Assembly: GCF_000715075.1 (NCBI RefSeq)
Contig: NC_134095.1
Span: 44,494,806 to 44,558,805 of the forward strand
DNA length: 64,000 bases
Source: Nicotiana tabacum
Lineage: Eukaryota; Streptophyta; Magnoliopsida; Solanales; Solanaceae
Direction of reading: 5' to 3'
The notes below the pieces were generated by a model, which saw only the letters and a list, made by a program, of their open reading frames with translations, was not told the origin of the DNA and ran no database searches. The translations under genes and the position numbers were made by a program. Positions 20,884-32,990 of this stretch are shown one piece after another; positions within the stretch are counted from its first letter, which is position 1; each line of letters starts with the position of its first letter.

Positions 20884-21833
20884 GTATCAACAACCTCCTC
20901 GAAAGTAACACGTGACACCCTCTCCCTAGTCATGAGAATTCGAAGGTGATATGTAAGGCCATCAAAGAACCTCCTGATCCTCTCTCGATCTTTGAGAACC
21001 AACAAGACCGCATGACGAGCTAACTCAAAGAACCGCATCTCATACTGTGTCATAGTCATCTCTCCTTGACGCAACTGCTCGAACTGCCTGCACAGCTCCT
21101 CTCGGCGAGATTGTGGCACATACTTCTCCAGAAAGAGAACAGAGAACTGTTGTCAAGTAAGGGGCGCTACACCAATAGGCCTACACCTTTCAAAAGCCTC
21201 CCACTAAGTAAAGGCATCTCCAGAAAACTGAAAAGTAGTAAATGCTACACCACTGGTCTCTAGAATACCCGCTGTGCGAAGAATCCTCTAACACTTGTCC
21301 AAGAAACCCTGGGCATCCTCGCCCTTAGTACCACTAAAAGTCGGAGGCTTAAGTCTACCAAACCTCTCCAATCAACGCTACTCGTCGTCAGGCATAACTG
21401 GTACCACATACTCCTGAGTTGGTGCAAGCGGCTAGGCTGGATGTGCCCCCAGTGTCTGAAGTCCCTACACAACCTACTCAGGTGTGCGAGCAATGGGAGT
21501 TTGAGTACCTCTCTTGGCCTGAGAAGTAGCTGCGGGTGTAGTAACTGAGACCACCTTAGCCATACCGGTACACACTGATAAAATCTGAGCTAAAGCCTTC
21601 TAAAGGCCTGGAATCACAATAGGCACAGTTGGTGCCTGAGCTGGTGCTGCCGTAGCGTTAAGAACTGGGACCTGATCCTGAACTGGGGCAGCTGGTGGAT
21701 CTGCAGGTGTTGCCCTAGTTGTTGTGCGGGCTACACCCCTGCCACGGCCTCGACCGCGTCCTCGACCTCTAGTGGCCCCATCTAGTGGTACTGGTGGTCA
21801 TCCATCCTACCCGGTAGCACGTGTCCTTACCAT
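20884..21833 (-). pseudogene. E3 gag, 3'-truncated by T1
   Basis: Start at 21833 (MVRTRATG). A glycine/arginine-alternating run GRGRGRGRGRGVAR (about 21735-21770) is typical of this gag type. The core (FSGTKGEDAQGFLDKC; then PQSRREELCRQFEQLRQGEMTM, QYEMRFFELARHA, IRRFFDGLTYHLRILM) matches chromovirus gags. Early TAG and TGA codons (near 21805 and 21799) and later breaks kill it; the stops fit C-to-T changes. It ends abruptly at VSRVTFEEVVDTV, where T1 begins. Confidence 0.85.
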
Positions 21834-22019
21834 CTGTGAGAGAATGGAATAGTAGAAGTTTAGTACTCGGATCAACATATTCGCACGACAAGAATTTTAA
21901 GAATATGAAGTTTTCCCTACAGGTTCTGCAGCCTCCCAAGGATAAGTACAGACATCTCCGTACCGATCCGCGAGACTCTACTAAACCGGCTCATGACTCG
22001 CGAGACCTATGTAACCTAG

Positions 22020-22031
22020 GCTCTGATACCA
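22020..22031 (-). other. E3 primer binding site (tRNA-iMet)
   Basis: Sense TGGTATCAGAGC, exact; the LTR ends GGTCGTGACA three bases upstream of it. Confidence 0.9.
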
Positions 22032-22821
22032 ACTTGTCACGACCCCAAATACTCGGTCGTGATGGTGCCTATCATATTACTAGGCAAGCTAACCCAAACC
22101 ATTAATCACAGCGAATTTCTTTTATAAAGCCATTTTCTAGCACAGATTTAAATCTCAATTTCTCATAAGAAATGTATACAACAACTAAAATGTGCGGAAA
22201 TTAGTAAAACATTAAACCAACACAGCCCAAACATATGTTGTCACGAGTTTAGAGCCTCTAAATATACAAATCCGAATGTCTAATACATAACAAGTCTAAA
22301 TTGTAGAAAATAATAAGATATGAAAGAGGAAAGCAGGGTTGTGGATACCATGCAACTACCTTGTAATCTCCGACAAACTCTGAAAATGTTGAGGACCCTC
22401 ATTCTGCCACTCGGGCACCTAGATCTGCACACAAGGTGCAAGGAGTAATGTGAGTATGCCAACTCAGTAAGTAACTAAAGTAAATAAGGTCTGAAAGCAG
22501 CGACGAGCAGTTAAAATCATATAAAGGAGTAAATAACAGAATAACAGATCAAACTCCACAGTTTAAAAACCAGTTTCGTCATAAAAACTTCAGTTTCAAT
22601 TGGAAAACTTGAAATCATTTACTTAGCAATTTTCAACAGAGGCTTGTTTTAAAAGAATAGTGAAATCACTGAACCTATCATAATAGGCCCCTCGGGCAAG
22701 GTATCACTCAGAATATGGCCTCTCGGGCAGCCTCTCAGTCACTCGTGACTCAGCTCTCGTCACTCAGTATTCACTCTTAGCACTCAAGCTCATTAATATC
22801 TCATAATAGTGATAATCATAG

Positions 22822-23065
22822 TAATTGCTGCGACATGCAGCCCCATCCATAATTTATAGTCGACTATGCTCACTGGGGGTGGTGCAGACTCTGGAGGGGC
22901 TCTTACAGCCTAAGCGTCATATCGCTGCGGCATGCAGCCCGATCCAATATATATATCGCTGCAGTGCACAACCCGATCCATATAAGTATCGCTGCGGCGT
23001 GTAACCCGATCCATAATATATACATATAATATTGCTGCGGCGTGCAGCCCGATTCATAATATATA
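22822..23065 (-). repeat. Five copies of a short G/C-rich repeat within the E3 LTR
   Basis: Variants of GCTGCGGCGTGCAGCCCGATCC separated by 15-60 bp of (AT)-rich spacer such as ATATATAT. Each unit has complementary ends (GGCTGC and GCAGCC types) and can fold. The plus-strand relative near 54890-55020 shows only about two decayed copies. Confidence 0.7.
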
Positions 23066-24038
23066 TAATCCTCACAATTAGGTTCCAACCTCTCTTAGTC
23101 ATTAACCTTATAGACACTCGAGTATAACAGTAGAAATCAGGGAACTCAGTCTGAACAGTTCTCACATTTTAAAAAGTTTTGTGAAAAACCAGTTTTAAAC
23201 AATAAACAGGTAAAACATGACTGAGGATATGCTTTCAAACAAATAGAGTGAGGAAAAACAGTAAAAATGCCCCTAACGGTCTCAGCAGGGCAGCACAAGG
23301 CCCCAAACATGGCATACAACCCATAATACAGTATGAATTTCTAAAATACGAGATATCATAAGATTTCAAATTACGCGGCTTAATAGTCGTTATGGGACGG
23401 ACCAAGTCACAATCCCTACCGGTGCACGCCCACACGCTCGTCACCTGGCATGTGCGTCACCCCATTTATCAAAACAATTCAAAATATCGAGGTTTTGTAC
23501 CATCAGTTCCAGATTTACTATGGTTACTTACCTCAAAATGGAAGAAATACTACTCCGCGATGCCCTTGCCTCTCGCCTCAGCCTCGACTCGCGCTGAATC
23601 TACCCAAAATCAGAATCATAACATTAGAATATTCTAAAAGGACGAAGCCCATGCGAAATTAATCAAATTATACCTAAAATCCCGAAATTGGCCAAACCCA
23701 ATCCCCGGCCCACGTTTCGAAATTCGATAAAAGTCACATCAACGGAATCCTTGTCCTCCCACGAGTTCATACATACCAAGAGTACCAAAATTCGACCACA
23801 AATGGCCCCTCAAATCCCCAAGTCAAGGTCTCCAATACAAAGCCCTAATCCCTCAATTTTCTTCCTTAATTTCCACTAATACCATGATTAAAAGATAGAA
23901 AAATGATCATAAACTCAAGCAATGAAGCTTAGTGAACTTACATAACTGATATTCATCGATTTCCCCTTGAAATCCACTGCCTTAGCCCCTTTCCCGTTTT
24001 CAAAAATGGAGAACTTAGCAAAAATTCGCGAAGGAAAC

Positions 24039-24296
24039 ATTATATACCTTCTGGCCCAGGGAATCCGCACCCGCGGTCCTTTAACCGCTTCTGCGGTCTT
24101 GACCACCGCACCTGCGGTTTCCATTTAAATGACCAAAAGTCACATCTGTGATCAATTAACCGCACCTGCGCCATCGCAGGTGCGCTCAGTATACCGCATA
24201 TGCGTCTCCTTCCCCTCGCATCCTTGACCGCATCTGTGGCCATTTCTTTGCATCTACGGTGTCGCACCTTTGGTCCCCAATCCGCAGATGCGGAAA
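24039..24296 (-). promoter_or_regulatory. E3 LTR promoter: CANNTG palindrome array and TATA box
   Basis: On the sense strand an array of CANNTG hexamers flanked by GCG/CGC ends just upstream of GGTATATAATG (24039-24048). The hexamers include CAGATG (24285), CATCTG, CATATG, CAGGTG and CACCTG (24109); I count seven full CANNTG sites plus near-matches. CANNTG is the bHLH E-box core. That such factors bind here is inference. Confidence 0.55.
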
Positions 24297-24991
24297 CAAC
24301 AGAAGCAGAAAAATTCTATAGCTTCCCAAAAATTCCAACTCTCCGTCAACCATCCGAAAACACCCTGAGGCCCCCGGGACCTCAACCAAAATCACAAACA
24401 CATCATATACCCCCACTCCAACTAGTACCAATCTTCCAAGCACCTCAAAAAACATCGAATCAATCAAAACACATCGGATTCAAGCCTAAGTTTTCTAAAA
24501 TCTTCCGAATTATGCTTTTGATAAAAATGTTTACCAAACCACGTTCGAATGACCTAAAATTTTGCACACACACATCCCAATTGACCCACAAAACTACTGC
24601 AACTCCCGGAATTCCATTCTGACCCCTATATCAAAATCTCACCTATCAACCGGAAAATGCCAAAATTCCAATTTCGCCAATTCAAGCCTAAATCTACTCT
24701 GGACCTCCAAAACACATTCTGATCACGTTCATAAGTCCCAAATCATTTTCCCAAGCTATTTGAACCATCAGAACTCACATCAGAGCCTTCTAACACATAA
24801 GTCAACATCCGCTTGACTTTTTCCAACTTAAGCTTCCTCAAAAGAGACTAAGTGTCTCAAACCTTGCCAAAACCTCTCCGAACCCGAACCGATCAACTTG
24901 ATGACATGAAATACAACTGAACAAATAAATAAGAAGTAGAAATAGGTGAAACGGAGCAGTAACTCATGAGATGACTGGCCGGGTCGTCACA

Positions 24992-25773
24992 CATAGAGAT
25001 GCATTTCCTTCTGCTACCTAATTTTTGGGTGACATTTCATGATTTCACCTATATATTGACATGTAGGCATAGAGATGTATTTTTCCTTATGATATTTGAA
25101 AATTAAACATATTATGTTTTGTTGAACAGTTTTTGGGAAAAATCACAGTTTTCAAACTTACTCTAATTTTTGGCGATTTCGGTAAAAGATTTGGGTTTTC
25201 ACAGATATATTTGAAAGGCATGCCTATTTTTTTTGGAACTGTGAACAACCTAAGCATTTTATCTCTGAGTTAATTCTTTTATTACTTTCATTATGTTGCT
25301 ATGAGCCATTGTTGGCTATTTGTGTTGTACTCGACCTATATTCCAACTCATCACTATTTTCAACATAATGTTAGGTTTGTTACTTATTGAGTACATGAGG
25401 TTGGTTGTACTCATACTACACTTCTGCACCTTGCGTGCAGATGTTGGATGCTGATATTGCTGTTTATGGCGAGAGCTGGATTTGAAGATGTACCTGCATT
25501 CCGGTTGTTGCTGCCTCTTATTCATGGTACCCTTAGAATAATAGAAACTATTTATGTACAAATGATGTAATTATTTCATACTAGATTTGTAAATTCTAAT
25601 CTTAGAAGCTCATAATTTGTACTACCAGTCCTTGGGAATTCCTTGTGTAAAAGAAATTTTATTATCATTTCTTCTCTTAATAAGTATCATTTGAATTGGT
25701 TTTATTGTTAACTCGCTTACCTAGCAGGTTGGGTTAGGTGTCATCACGACCAGTTGGATTTTGGGTCGTGACA
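24992..25773 (+). repeat. H4: 3' part of a plus-strand chromovirus LTR
   Basis: Ends GGGTCGTGACA at 25773, followed by a PBS. Its left part was displaced by the insertion of E3 at 24991/24992. It has the typical R/U5 style of these LTRs (GCACCTTGCGTGCAGATG near 25425). No ORF supported. Confidence 0.7.
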
Positions 25774-25776
25774 AGT

Positions 25777-25788
25777 TGGTATAAGAGC
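25777..25788 (+). other. H4 primer binding site, one mismatch
   Basis: TGGTATAAGAGC; compared with TGGTATCAGAGC one base is changed. Confidence 0.8.
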
Positions 25789-26621
25789 TCTAGGTTCATA
25801 GGTTGTACAAGTCATGAGCAAGTGTCTAGTAGACTCTTGCGAATTGGTATGATGTCGTCCATACCTATCTTCAAGAGGCTACAGGGCATTTAGGATATGC
25901 ATCCCATATTTCTTTACTTATCGTGCGACATTGATTCAACTTGAAGCATAACTCTTTGAATTCCTTCCATGCATTTGTATGCGCATGTGAGCGATTGGTG
26001 TCAGCTGTGTATCATCGGCTTGTGATTCCATGGATGAGGTGCGAGATGTGATTTCGGTATGGTGATAGCGGTCCAATCTGGAGAACTTAAGGACGCGTTT
26101 TGACTGTAACTTGAGCATGAAGATTTTGGTTGTATGAGCACGTGTTTTTGGACTTATAAGTCTGGTAGTATCCCTATTAGTGGAATTTATGTCTCTATGA
26201 GCGGTTGGATGGATATATAAGTATGATGTGACTACAAGAAGTGTTAAGATTGTTCGAATGTGACGAGAAGAGTTTTCTTGAGATGTAAAAAGGACTATTG
26301 GGTGCTTTATTTCTATCTTGATTTGACGTATAGTCTCGAGTTATAGGTGTGTTGAATGATCTTTCATGTTGTTTAATTATGGAGTGAAGTAGATTTTCAT
26401 GTCGTGTTATGAGTTCAAACTTAGGAAGATTAAGTGATGGCGTAGTAGTTGTGGATGTGGAAGGCTGTAGAGAAATGTCAGTTTGAGGCAAAGCATGTGG
26501 GTTATCTCCTGTGGGGTGTCATGAGGTTGTGTGATCCCTATGTTATTTTTGTAGGTGGAGGGGTCAACCAGTGAAGTAAGCGACTTGGGAGGCCGAGGAC
26601 ATGAGGAGAAAATATCTGCAC
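25789..26621 (+). other. H4 leader and decayed internal sequence
   Basis: The first 60 bp (GTGTCTAGTAGACTCTTG) match the A and B leaders. Beyond about 25900 I recognise no gag. The minus-strand ORFs 25936-26718 have no domain and are ignored. It ends where the copia LTR begins. Confidence 0.5.
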
Positions 26622-27535
26622 TGTTGGCGCAAGCAAATGTTTGTTTTAAAGATTGACAAATGAAGCTCAAACATGAACTAGGTCCATCCCTTTTGTGCAT
26701 AGACATGGGCTGGTTCAAGCATGTGGGATGTACGTGAAGGAGATAAGCTTAACTGTGTATAATTGATATCTCCTGATTGAAAAGGTTTCATAAGTGATAA
26801 GGAGAAGGACTCCTTGATCCAAGAGAACACTACTAGATAAAGGGAGGAGTTAGAAATTGAGATCAACTAGAACTCTTCCACCAAGGAAGAGTAGCATTAG
26901 AACTCTAGTTATTACTTAATCTACTAACTCTATATATTGCAGGATGTTCTCATTTTACAAGTATGCACAAACGCAGAAGTTAAACGTGAATTAAGAGCAA
27001 AATAGCAAGGAATTTTGCAAGCAGTTCGTGTGTAATTCAAGTGTGCAAAACTGAAACTACATGAATCAGATAGAAAAACTAGTTCCAAGAGTTTGTCTTT
27101 TATTCTAGTTCAATTGTAATAGGTGTTTTCATATTGTACCTTTCAGCTTTATCTAGAGGCGATTGTAATAGGTACTCAGAGTATTCAAGTTAGAGTTAAC
27201 TTGAAGTTTTTGCAATAGTTAGAGGTTGTTTGCCCCAACGAGATTAGAGTTAATTCTAGGTTTACAAAAGTGTTTTGTAATGTAGTTTTCGGCTCAGTGA
27301 TTTAGTGTAGAGTTTGGGGAAATCCTACTGAGAAGTAGGTCGTGGTTTTTTCACCTTTTGAGCCATGTGTTTTCCACGTAATACTTGTGTTCTTTACTTT
27401 CTGCATTTACTATTGCAATAATAGTAGATTAAGGAACACTTAGATAGAACCAGGTCCTTCAATAATCAGTTTAAGCGAAAAATTGGACACCACACAAATC
27501 ACCCCCTCTTGTGTGGTATTGAAGTTAAATCATCA
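26622..27535 (+). repeat. Element C 5' LTR
   Basis: From TGTTGGCGCAAGC to TTAAATCATCA. The right end is fixed by the PBS two bases on. The left end is my best TG choice and may be off, since no second LTR is available. The 26678-26866 ORF is not supported. Confidence 0.55.
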
Positions 27536-27537
27536 AT

Positions 27538-27549
27538 TGGTATCAAAGC
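27538..27549 (+). other. Element C primer binding site
   Basis: TGGTATCAAAGC, one mismatch from the initiator-Met tRNA complement; common in plant copia elements. Confidence 0.75.
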
Positions 27550-27591
27550 AGGTTATCCTTGAAGAGGCTAACACCTTAAGAGAAGATCAAG

Positions 27592-29241
27592 ATGTGTGCA
27601 CCACCTAGAAGTTGGGAAGGACAATCAACTGCTAGGCCACCACCCTTCAATGTACATTACTACTCTTGGTGAAAAAACAAAATGAGAGACCACATCATAG
27701 GAGAGGACTATGAGCTATAGGACATTGTCACTGATGGTTCCCTGGCTACCATGAAGAAAAATGCTGAAGGAGTAGATGTGCCAAAAACAAGAGCTGACTG
27801 CAAGCTGAGGACTTGACGAAATGGGAGAAGAATGCTAAGGCCAAGAATGGCCTGTGTGTGGACTTGGTCCAGACGAGTACAATAGAATTCAAAGCTGTAC
27901 CACTGCTATGGAAATTTAGACACTTTGCAAGTGGCTCATGAAGGAACGCCTCAAGTGAAGAGGTCTAGATGAACACTACTATATTCTCAATATGAGAATT
28001 TTACCATGAAGGAAGGGGAAACCATCCAAGAGATGTATACTAGGTTCACCACACTAACAAATGAACTTAAGTTTCTTGGAAGAATCATTTCCGAAGAAGA
28101 TAGTGTTGAGAAGATTTTGTCAAGGGTTCTGCCAGTCACTTGGGAGAGCAAAATCATTGCCATTCAGGAATCAAAGAACATTGTCACTCTTAAATTGGAT
28201 GAGTTAATTGGAAATCTCACTGCTTATGAACTTATAAGGCCAACCATGATGATGGATGTACCCAAGAAGGAAAAGAGCGAAGCACTCAAAATCACTGAAG
28301 GTTATGAACTAGAAGATGATGAAATGGCAATGATCACAAAGGATTTCAAAAAGTACCTAATGAGAGGAAAGGGTACTTCAAGAAGTGGAAGCTATATCAA
28401 ACCAAGTGTTCCTGAAAAATAGACCCTCATTGCTACAAGTGTGGGAAGACTGATCACCACATCAAAAACTGCCCTCAATGGGAAATTGAATGGAAGAAGG
28501 AAAGAGCTGAATGAAGAAACAGGAAGAAGGAATAGGTTCAACCCAAGAGGAATAGAGGATTATTAAAGGCTATGGTTGCTGCTTGGGGAGAAAGCTCAGA
28601 TGATGAATATGGAGATGAACAAGCACTTCTGGCCATTGGAGAATCTGATGAGGAACCTAAGGTAAGTGTAATTCATCTCAAAGACAAGATTAAATTTTTG
28701 TCTAAAGAAAGGCTATCTGAATTACTTATAGATTTCATTGATGAATTTGGGGATGTAAACAATGAAAAGGAACAACTGTCTAAGGAATGTGTGATTTTGA
28801 AAGCAAAGTGTAAGAACTTGGAACTTATGGTTAGTGAGACTGTAAGTGAAAATACTGCTTTAAAGAACCAGGTTCATGCACTTGAATCAAATGTCCTAGA
28901 ACTTAGATCTGAAACCTAAAACTGAAATTAAGAACAAGTAAGAAGACAACTGATTGCACACAACTCACTCTAGAAGAAAATTTGGGTAAACTAAAAGATG
29001 AGTTGTATAAGAAGGATGAACATGTAAGAATTTTGAAGGAGGATCTAGGCAAGGTCAAGCATGAACTAGACAGAACTTGAAATGGAACAGGTCCTTCGAT
29101 GCACTTTTAAGGCTATAGGAACATCATAGTAGAAATAGAAGAGGATCTGTCTTTGGGAATCTGGCCCATAAATGGGATCCCAAAAGCAAGTACCTTACAC
29201 TTCCTGAGAATAAGAATTTTACTTTCTATGGTAAAACAGGT
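27592..29241 (+). pseudogene. Element C gag with C-terminal acidic coiled-coil segment
   Basis: Start MCAPPRSWEGQS at 27592. In-frame stops appear within 50 codons (SW followed by TGA, YEL followed by TAG). 28006-28422 keeps the copia gag core (MKEGETIQEMYTRFTTLTNEL, EKILSRVLPVTWESKI). After a TAG comes the zinc-knuckle area (CYKCGKTDHHIKNC in another frame, about 28435-28475). 28572-28919 encodes an acidic segment (AWGESSDDEYGDEQALLAI) and a heptad-like Leu/Glu/Lys stretch, probably coiled coil. T2 entered at 29242 after sequence GTAAAACAGGT. Confidence 0.8.
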
Positions 29242-31302
29242 TGTCACACCTCCTTTTTATCCGAAGGGAGGGCATAGGGTAGTTTTTTCAATTAAAGTGA
29301 CATTATTCGATATGATATTATTTATTAAAAGATTCATAGTCGCCACTTGGAAAATTTATGGCGTCCCAAGTCACTGGTTCAAATTCCGAATCGAGGAAAA
29401 GATTGACTCTGTATTACAGTCTATAAACCAGAAATCCGGGTAAGGAATTCTGTTAACCCGGTAGAAGGTGTTAGGCATTCTTGAGTTTCGTGGTTCTAGC
29501 ACGGTTGCTCAACTGTTATAATTGGCCTATTATCTGACTTACTACATGTTTTAAACCTATTGTGCATTTTTAACTTATTAACCGCTTTCAATTATTTTGA
29601 AACGCTTTTAGAAAGATTCAACGTTATTTAAAACATGCCTTGAACCACGCCACATGAAATGCACCCTCGATTCACGACATATTTTATTTAACGTTGTTGA
29701 GGATTGGAGTTGGGTCACATGAAATGCACACCCGAGTTTAAGGAAACTAATTTAAAATAGTGCGACTTAAGCAACTACGCAATTTTAAGTTAATAACAAG
29801 GTTTGCGAGGGCCATAAAAAATTCAACTGATGGCACACCTCGATTTCTAAAGAGTTGAAATTAATTACATGAGGGCCATGGTTATGGAAATTATTGTAAA
29901 AGCAATAAGGTAAATAACAATCCAAAACCCAATTTAATCTTAATATCCCCCCAAGTTGAGGATTAGAGGTTAATACTTTATATTCGTTCTGTTCAAGTTT
30001 TCAAACCTTACTACTTCTTATTTCTTAATTTGCTCCATTAACCTGACAAATCGTTTCAATAACTGAACGAATATAATATATTAACCTCAAACAATTAAAA
30101 TCCAAACTAATCAGTGAGCTAAATGAACTAAAAATAAGGAGAAAACATAAACAAAGCTTTATACCCACCTACGATAAATTAAACACGTAAACAAACAAAG
30201 CTTTTAAATAAGGAGAAAACAACTAAAACAAATCTAATATTAACACCCACAGAATAAATAGATCTAAAATGGCTACCAAACTAGTGAATTAAGAAGAAGA
30301 AAATAAATAAATAAAATTGAAAGTATAAGGATCTTCTGGAATGAAGCTTCAAAGGCATAGATTAAATAACAACAAAAAAAGAAAATATGGACCTTTTATT
30401 GCTTCCAATTCATCAACAACCTTCTGCTATTTACAAGGTAGACCAAAAAATGCCGATGGAATTGAACGGACATAACTGTCAACAAGACCACGCCGGAAAC
30501 CTCGAATGAGCTCCACTGACTTAGTTTAATTTATCATTAATTGTCACATTCTTTACAACCACAGTTGACACTCCCGGATTGTATTCACAAAAAATGAAAA
30601 AAAAATGAGGAAGGGAAAGGGAAAGGTCGAAGACGACGGATCAGGGAGTGGGGTCGTCGATTGCGGCACCTAGCTTAAGTCCTCGGTCCTTTAGGCTAGC
30701 TTTTGTTTTTTATTAGGTAAGCTCTTTTTTTTCAATAGATTTACGTGCTATTTCTTTTTGTTCATGCCAAAGTAAGAATAATATGAAAATGGTGATCTTT
30801 CTTTTTTTGTGTAAAATGGCGGCAGGCCTAGAGTTTTAGGTGTTTTTTTGGTGTCCCTATATTTAGGTGTTATGTATTATTATATAGGAGTAGGGATTAG
30901 GTTAGGGGTATGAGCCTAGAAATTAACGGCTAGGTAATTGTGCCAAGACTAGAAAAATGGACTACAAGATTTATAAAGACGGGATAAACCAACCTACAAC
31001 TAATTTCTCCTTCTAAAATTATGTACAATTATAATATAAAAATATAAAACTAATTTTAATTAATTGAACTAAACCATAAAACATAAAACTATTTTTTGTG
31101 TTTTCAAGATTATATAAAAATAAAGATAAGGTACTATTTTTTTATATTCTTATTTAAATTTACGAAAGATACGTAAACTAAAATATTTTTTTGTAATTTT
31201 CATTTTTCGTGACGAAACTAAAATATTTTACGTAAAACTAAAACATTTTACGTGCTTAAAAAATAAAAAATCTTGGGGAGGGTCAAAAATCACATGTCTA
31301 CA
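29242..31302 (-). repeat. T2 3' LTR
   Basis: 2061 bp, from TGTCACACCTCC to CATGTCTACA on the plus strand. Sense TATA area around 30879-30886. The small ORF 29153-29443 straddles the LTR border and is chance. Confidence 0.95.
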
Positions 31303-31318
31303 GTTGCCCTTCTTTGAC
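31303..31318 (-). other. T2 polypurine tract
   Basis: Sense GTCAAAGAAGGGCAAC directly before the LTR start TGTAGACATGTG. Confidence 0.8.
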
Positions 31319-31414
31319 TGGAAATGCGGAGAGTTTTCAGACAAAGAACGACTAAACATGTTTTTTGACCTGACCCTTATTTGGAGAGACTAAAACTAAG
31401 AGGTAAAAGGGAAT

Positions 31415-31485
31415 GTGATCGAGCCCTGGTATCTGAGCTGCCTATATATCCTTGGCTATAAAGGAATCAGGCCACGTGTAGTTCA
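31415..31485 (-). repeat. Structured module, copy M4 (3' region type)
   Basis: Sense GAACTACACGTGG, GATTCCTTTATAGCCAAGG, then ATATAGGCAGC. The inner arms CCTT/AAGG are kept; the outer arms pair only over CTA/TAG. It has the same place before the PPT as M3 in T1. Confidence 0.55.
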
Positions 31486-31969
31486 GAAGTGAGTGAGATG
31501 AAAGAGTATGCCTAGGTGGAGAGCCAGTCGAGGTGTCGTTCTGCCGAGGTTTCGGTCCGCGGTCCCATTATTACATCAAAATCAAAAATGAAAAAGACTA
31601 ACTAAGCCTATCAGCTATGAGTTACAAGATTCCTATCTATGAGTCTTCTGAAGTTTGATCTTGAGTCTTGGTTGGTTCTTCATGCGGACCCTAATCTGAA
31701 TCTTGATACTTGTTAGCCGCAGGTGTTGGTTCAATCTTCTTCAGCTTTTCAAACCAAGACGGGAAATGCCGAGCTTATGACCTCAGCCTTGTCTTGAGCA
31801 GCTGACATCTTTCATTAACCTCTGCATTTGGATTCATTTCTTGTCTTTTTTTTTTCTTTTTATTCTGGATTGTGACTAACTTCTGTTGATCATCTTAGAC
31901 TGCTGACTCGCATTCTTGACGCGAGCTTTTTTTGTTGCTGACCTGAATTGCATTATGAATTGAATTCTC

Positions 31970-32400
31970 TTATTTTCCAGGCGGGCGCCTGATTGCTGAA
32001 CTTGAACTGTCTTCTCTTGTTACTTGACACTATTTTCCCTTGCACCTTGAACCATTTTCCCCTGAAACTTGAACTGTCTTCCTTCGAAACTGCTTTCCCT
32101 TGAAACTCGATCTTCCTTCAACACTTCTTTCCCTAGAAACTTGAGTTGTCTTCCTTCAACACTTCTTTCCCTAGAAACTTGAGTTGTCTTCCCTTGTTCT
32201 CCAGGTGGGCGCTTGATTACAACAAAACAGACAAAACAAAAGAAATTTTTTCTGCCCCAATTTGCACTAGGAAGATTTGTAAGTTGTTAAACCACTTGTA
32301 CTATTGATGCAATGATGAGAGTAAACTAAAAAATAGACTAGGAAAACTATAAACTAAGCTTGACTAAAGTAAAAACTCACCCTATTCTCCAGGCGGGCCC
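31970..32400 (-). repeat. About three decayed copies of the T1 47-bp unit
   Basis: Sense-strand copies of CAGGCGCCCGCCTGGA-like words at about 31978-31993, 32200-32215 and 32388-32405, separated by unrelated TTGAACTGTCTTCC-type repeats (32000-32200). The same position in the element holds a 32-copy array in T1. Confidence 0.65.
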
Positions 32401-32501
32401 CCCTGATTTCAGGAAAATTAAACATTGGTAATCTTAAGAAAACTAAAAATTGACCCATTTTTTTCAAATCCAAACTTCCTCTTTTTTTTTCTTCAAAATA
32501 T

Positions 32502-32990
32502 CCTAGGAGAAAATTCGTCAGACTAGGTTTTATATCTTAGGAAAAAGATTCATCAGACTAAGACGTTAATCCTAGGAGGAAATTCATCAGACTAGGCCCT
32601 TTTCTTTTTTTTTTGTTGTTTTTTCTGGTATCTTATGAGAAAGATTCATCCGACTAAGCCGTTTACCCTAGGAGAAAATTCATCATACTAGGTTTTCTAT
32701 CTTAGGAGAAAGATTCATCAGATTAAGATTTCTATCCTAGGAGAAAGTTCATCAGACAAGGTCGTCTTCTATCTTAGGAGAAAGATTCATCAGACTAAGA
32801 TCGTGATCCTAGGAGAAAGTTCATCAGACTAGGTTTTCTATATTAGGAGAAAAATTCATCAGACTAAGATTTCGATCCTAGGAGAAAGTTCATCAGACTA
32901 GGTTCCCTTTTTGGTTATCTTAGGAGAAAGATTCATCAGACTAAGATTTATATTCTAGGAGAAAATTCATCAGACTAGGTTTTTATCCAA
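32502..32990 (-). repeat. About 13-copy array of two alternating 33-37 bp units
   Basis: Plus-strand unit types TCCTAGGAGAAAATTCATC and ATCTTAGGAGAAAGATTCAT, each followed by AGACTA(G/A)G, alternate regularly, so the true period is a dimer of about 70 bp. One unit pair is split by a T-rich insert (32605-32635). Unlike the array of T1. Confidence 0.75.

Larger units (their letters stand above)
20884..24991 (-). mobile_element. E3: chromovirus, minus strand, 5' LTR, PBS and front of gag
   Basis: Visible part: 5' LTR 22035-24991, PBS 22020-22031 and gag 20884-21833, cut by the insertion of T1. The remainder would lie left of the window, beyond the left end of T1. It is a different family from A, with an unrelated LTR and a different gag. 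Confidence 0.85.
22035..24991 (-). repeat. E3 5' LTR (2957 bp)
   Basis: Plus strand from TGTCACGACCCC to GGGTCGTCACA, i.e. TG...CA ends. Relatives in the window are the fragment at 43331-44591 (same orientation) and the degraded plus-strand copy at 53916-56073. It contains a five-copy CTGCGGCGTGCAGCC repeat, CTCGGGC words, the CANNTG palindrome cluster and a TATA box. The small ORFs inside are not supported. Confidence 0.88.

Noticed and set aside
25936..26718. Three minus-strand ORFs of 60-103 codons
   Set aside because: They lie across the H4 leader and the copia LTR border, show no domain and have mutually inconsistent frames.
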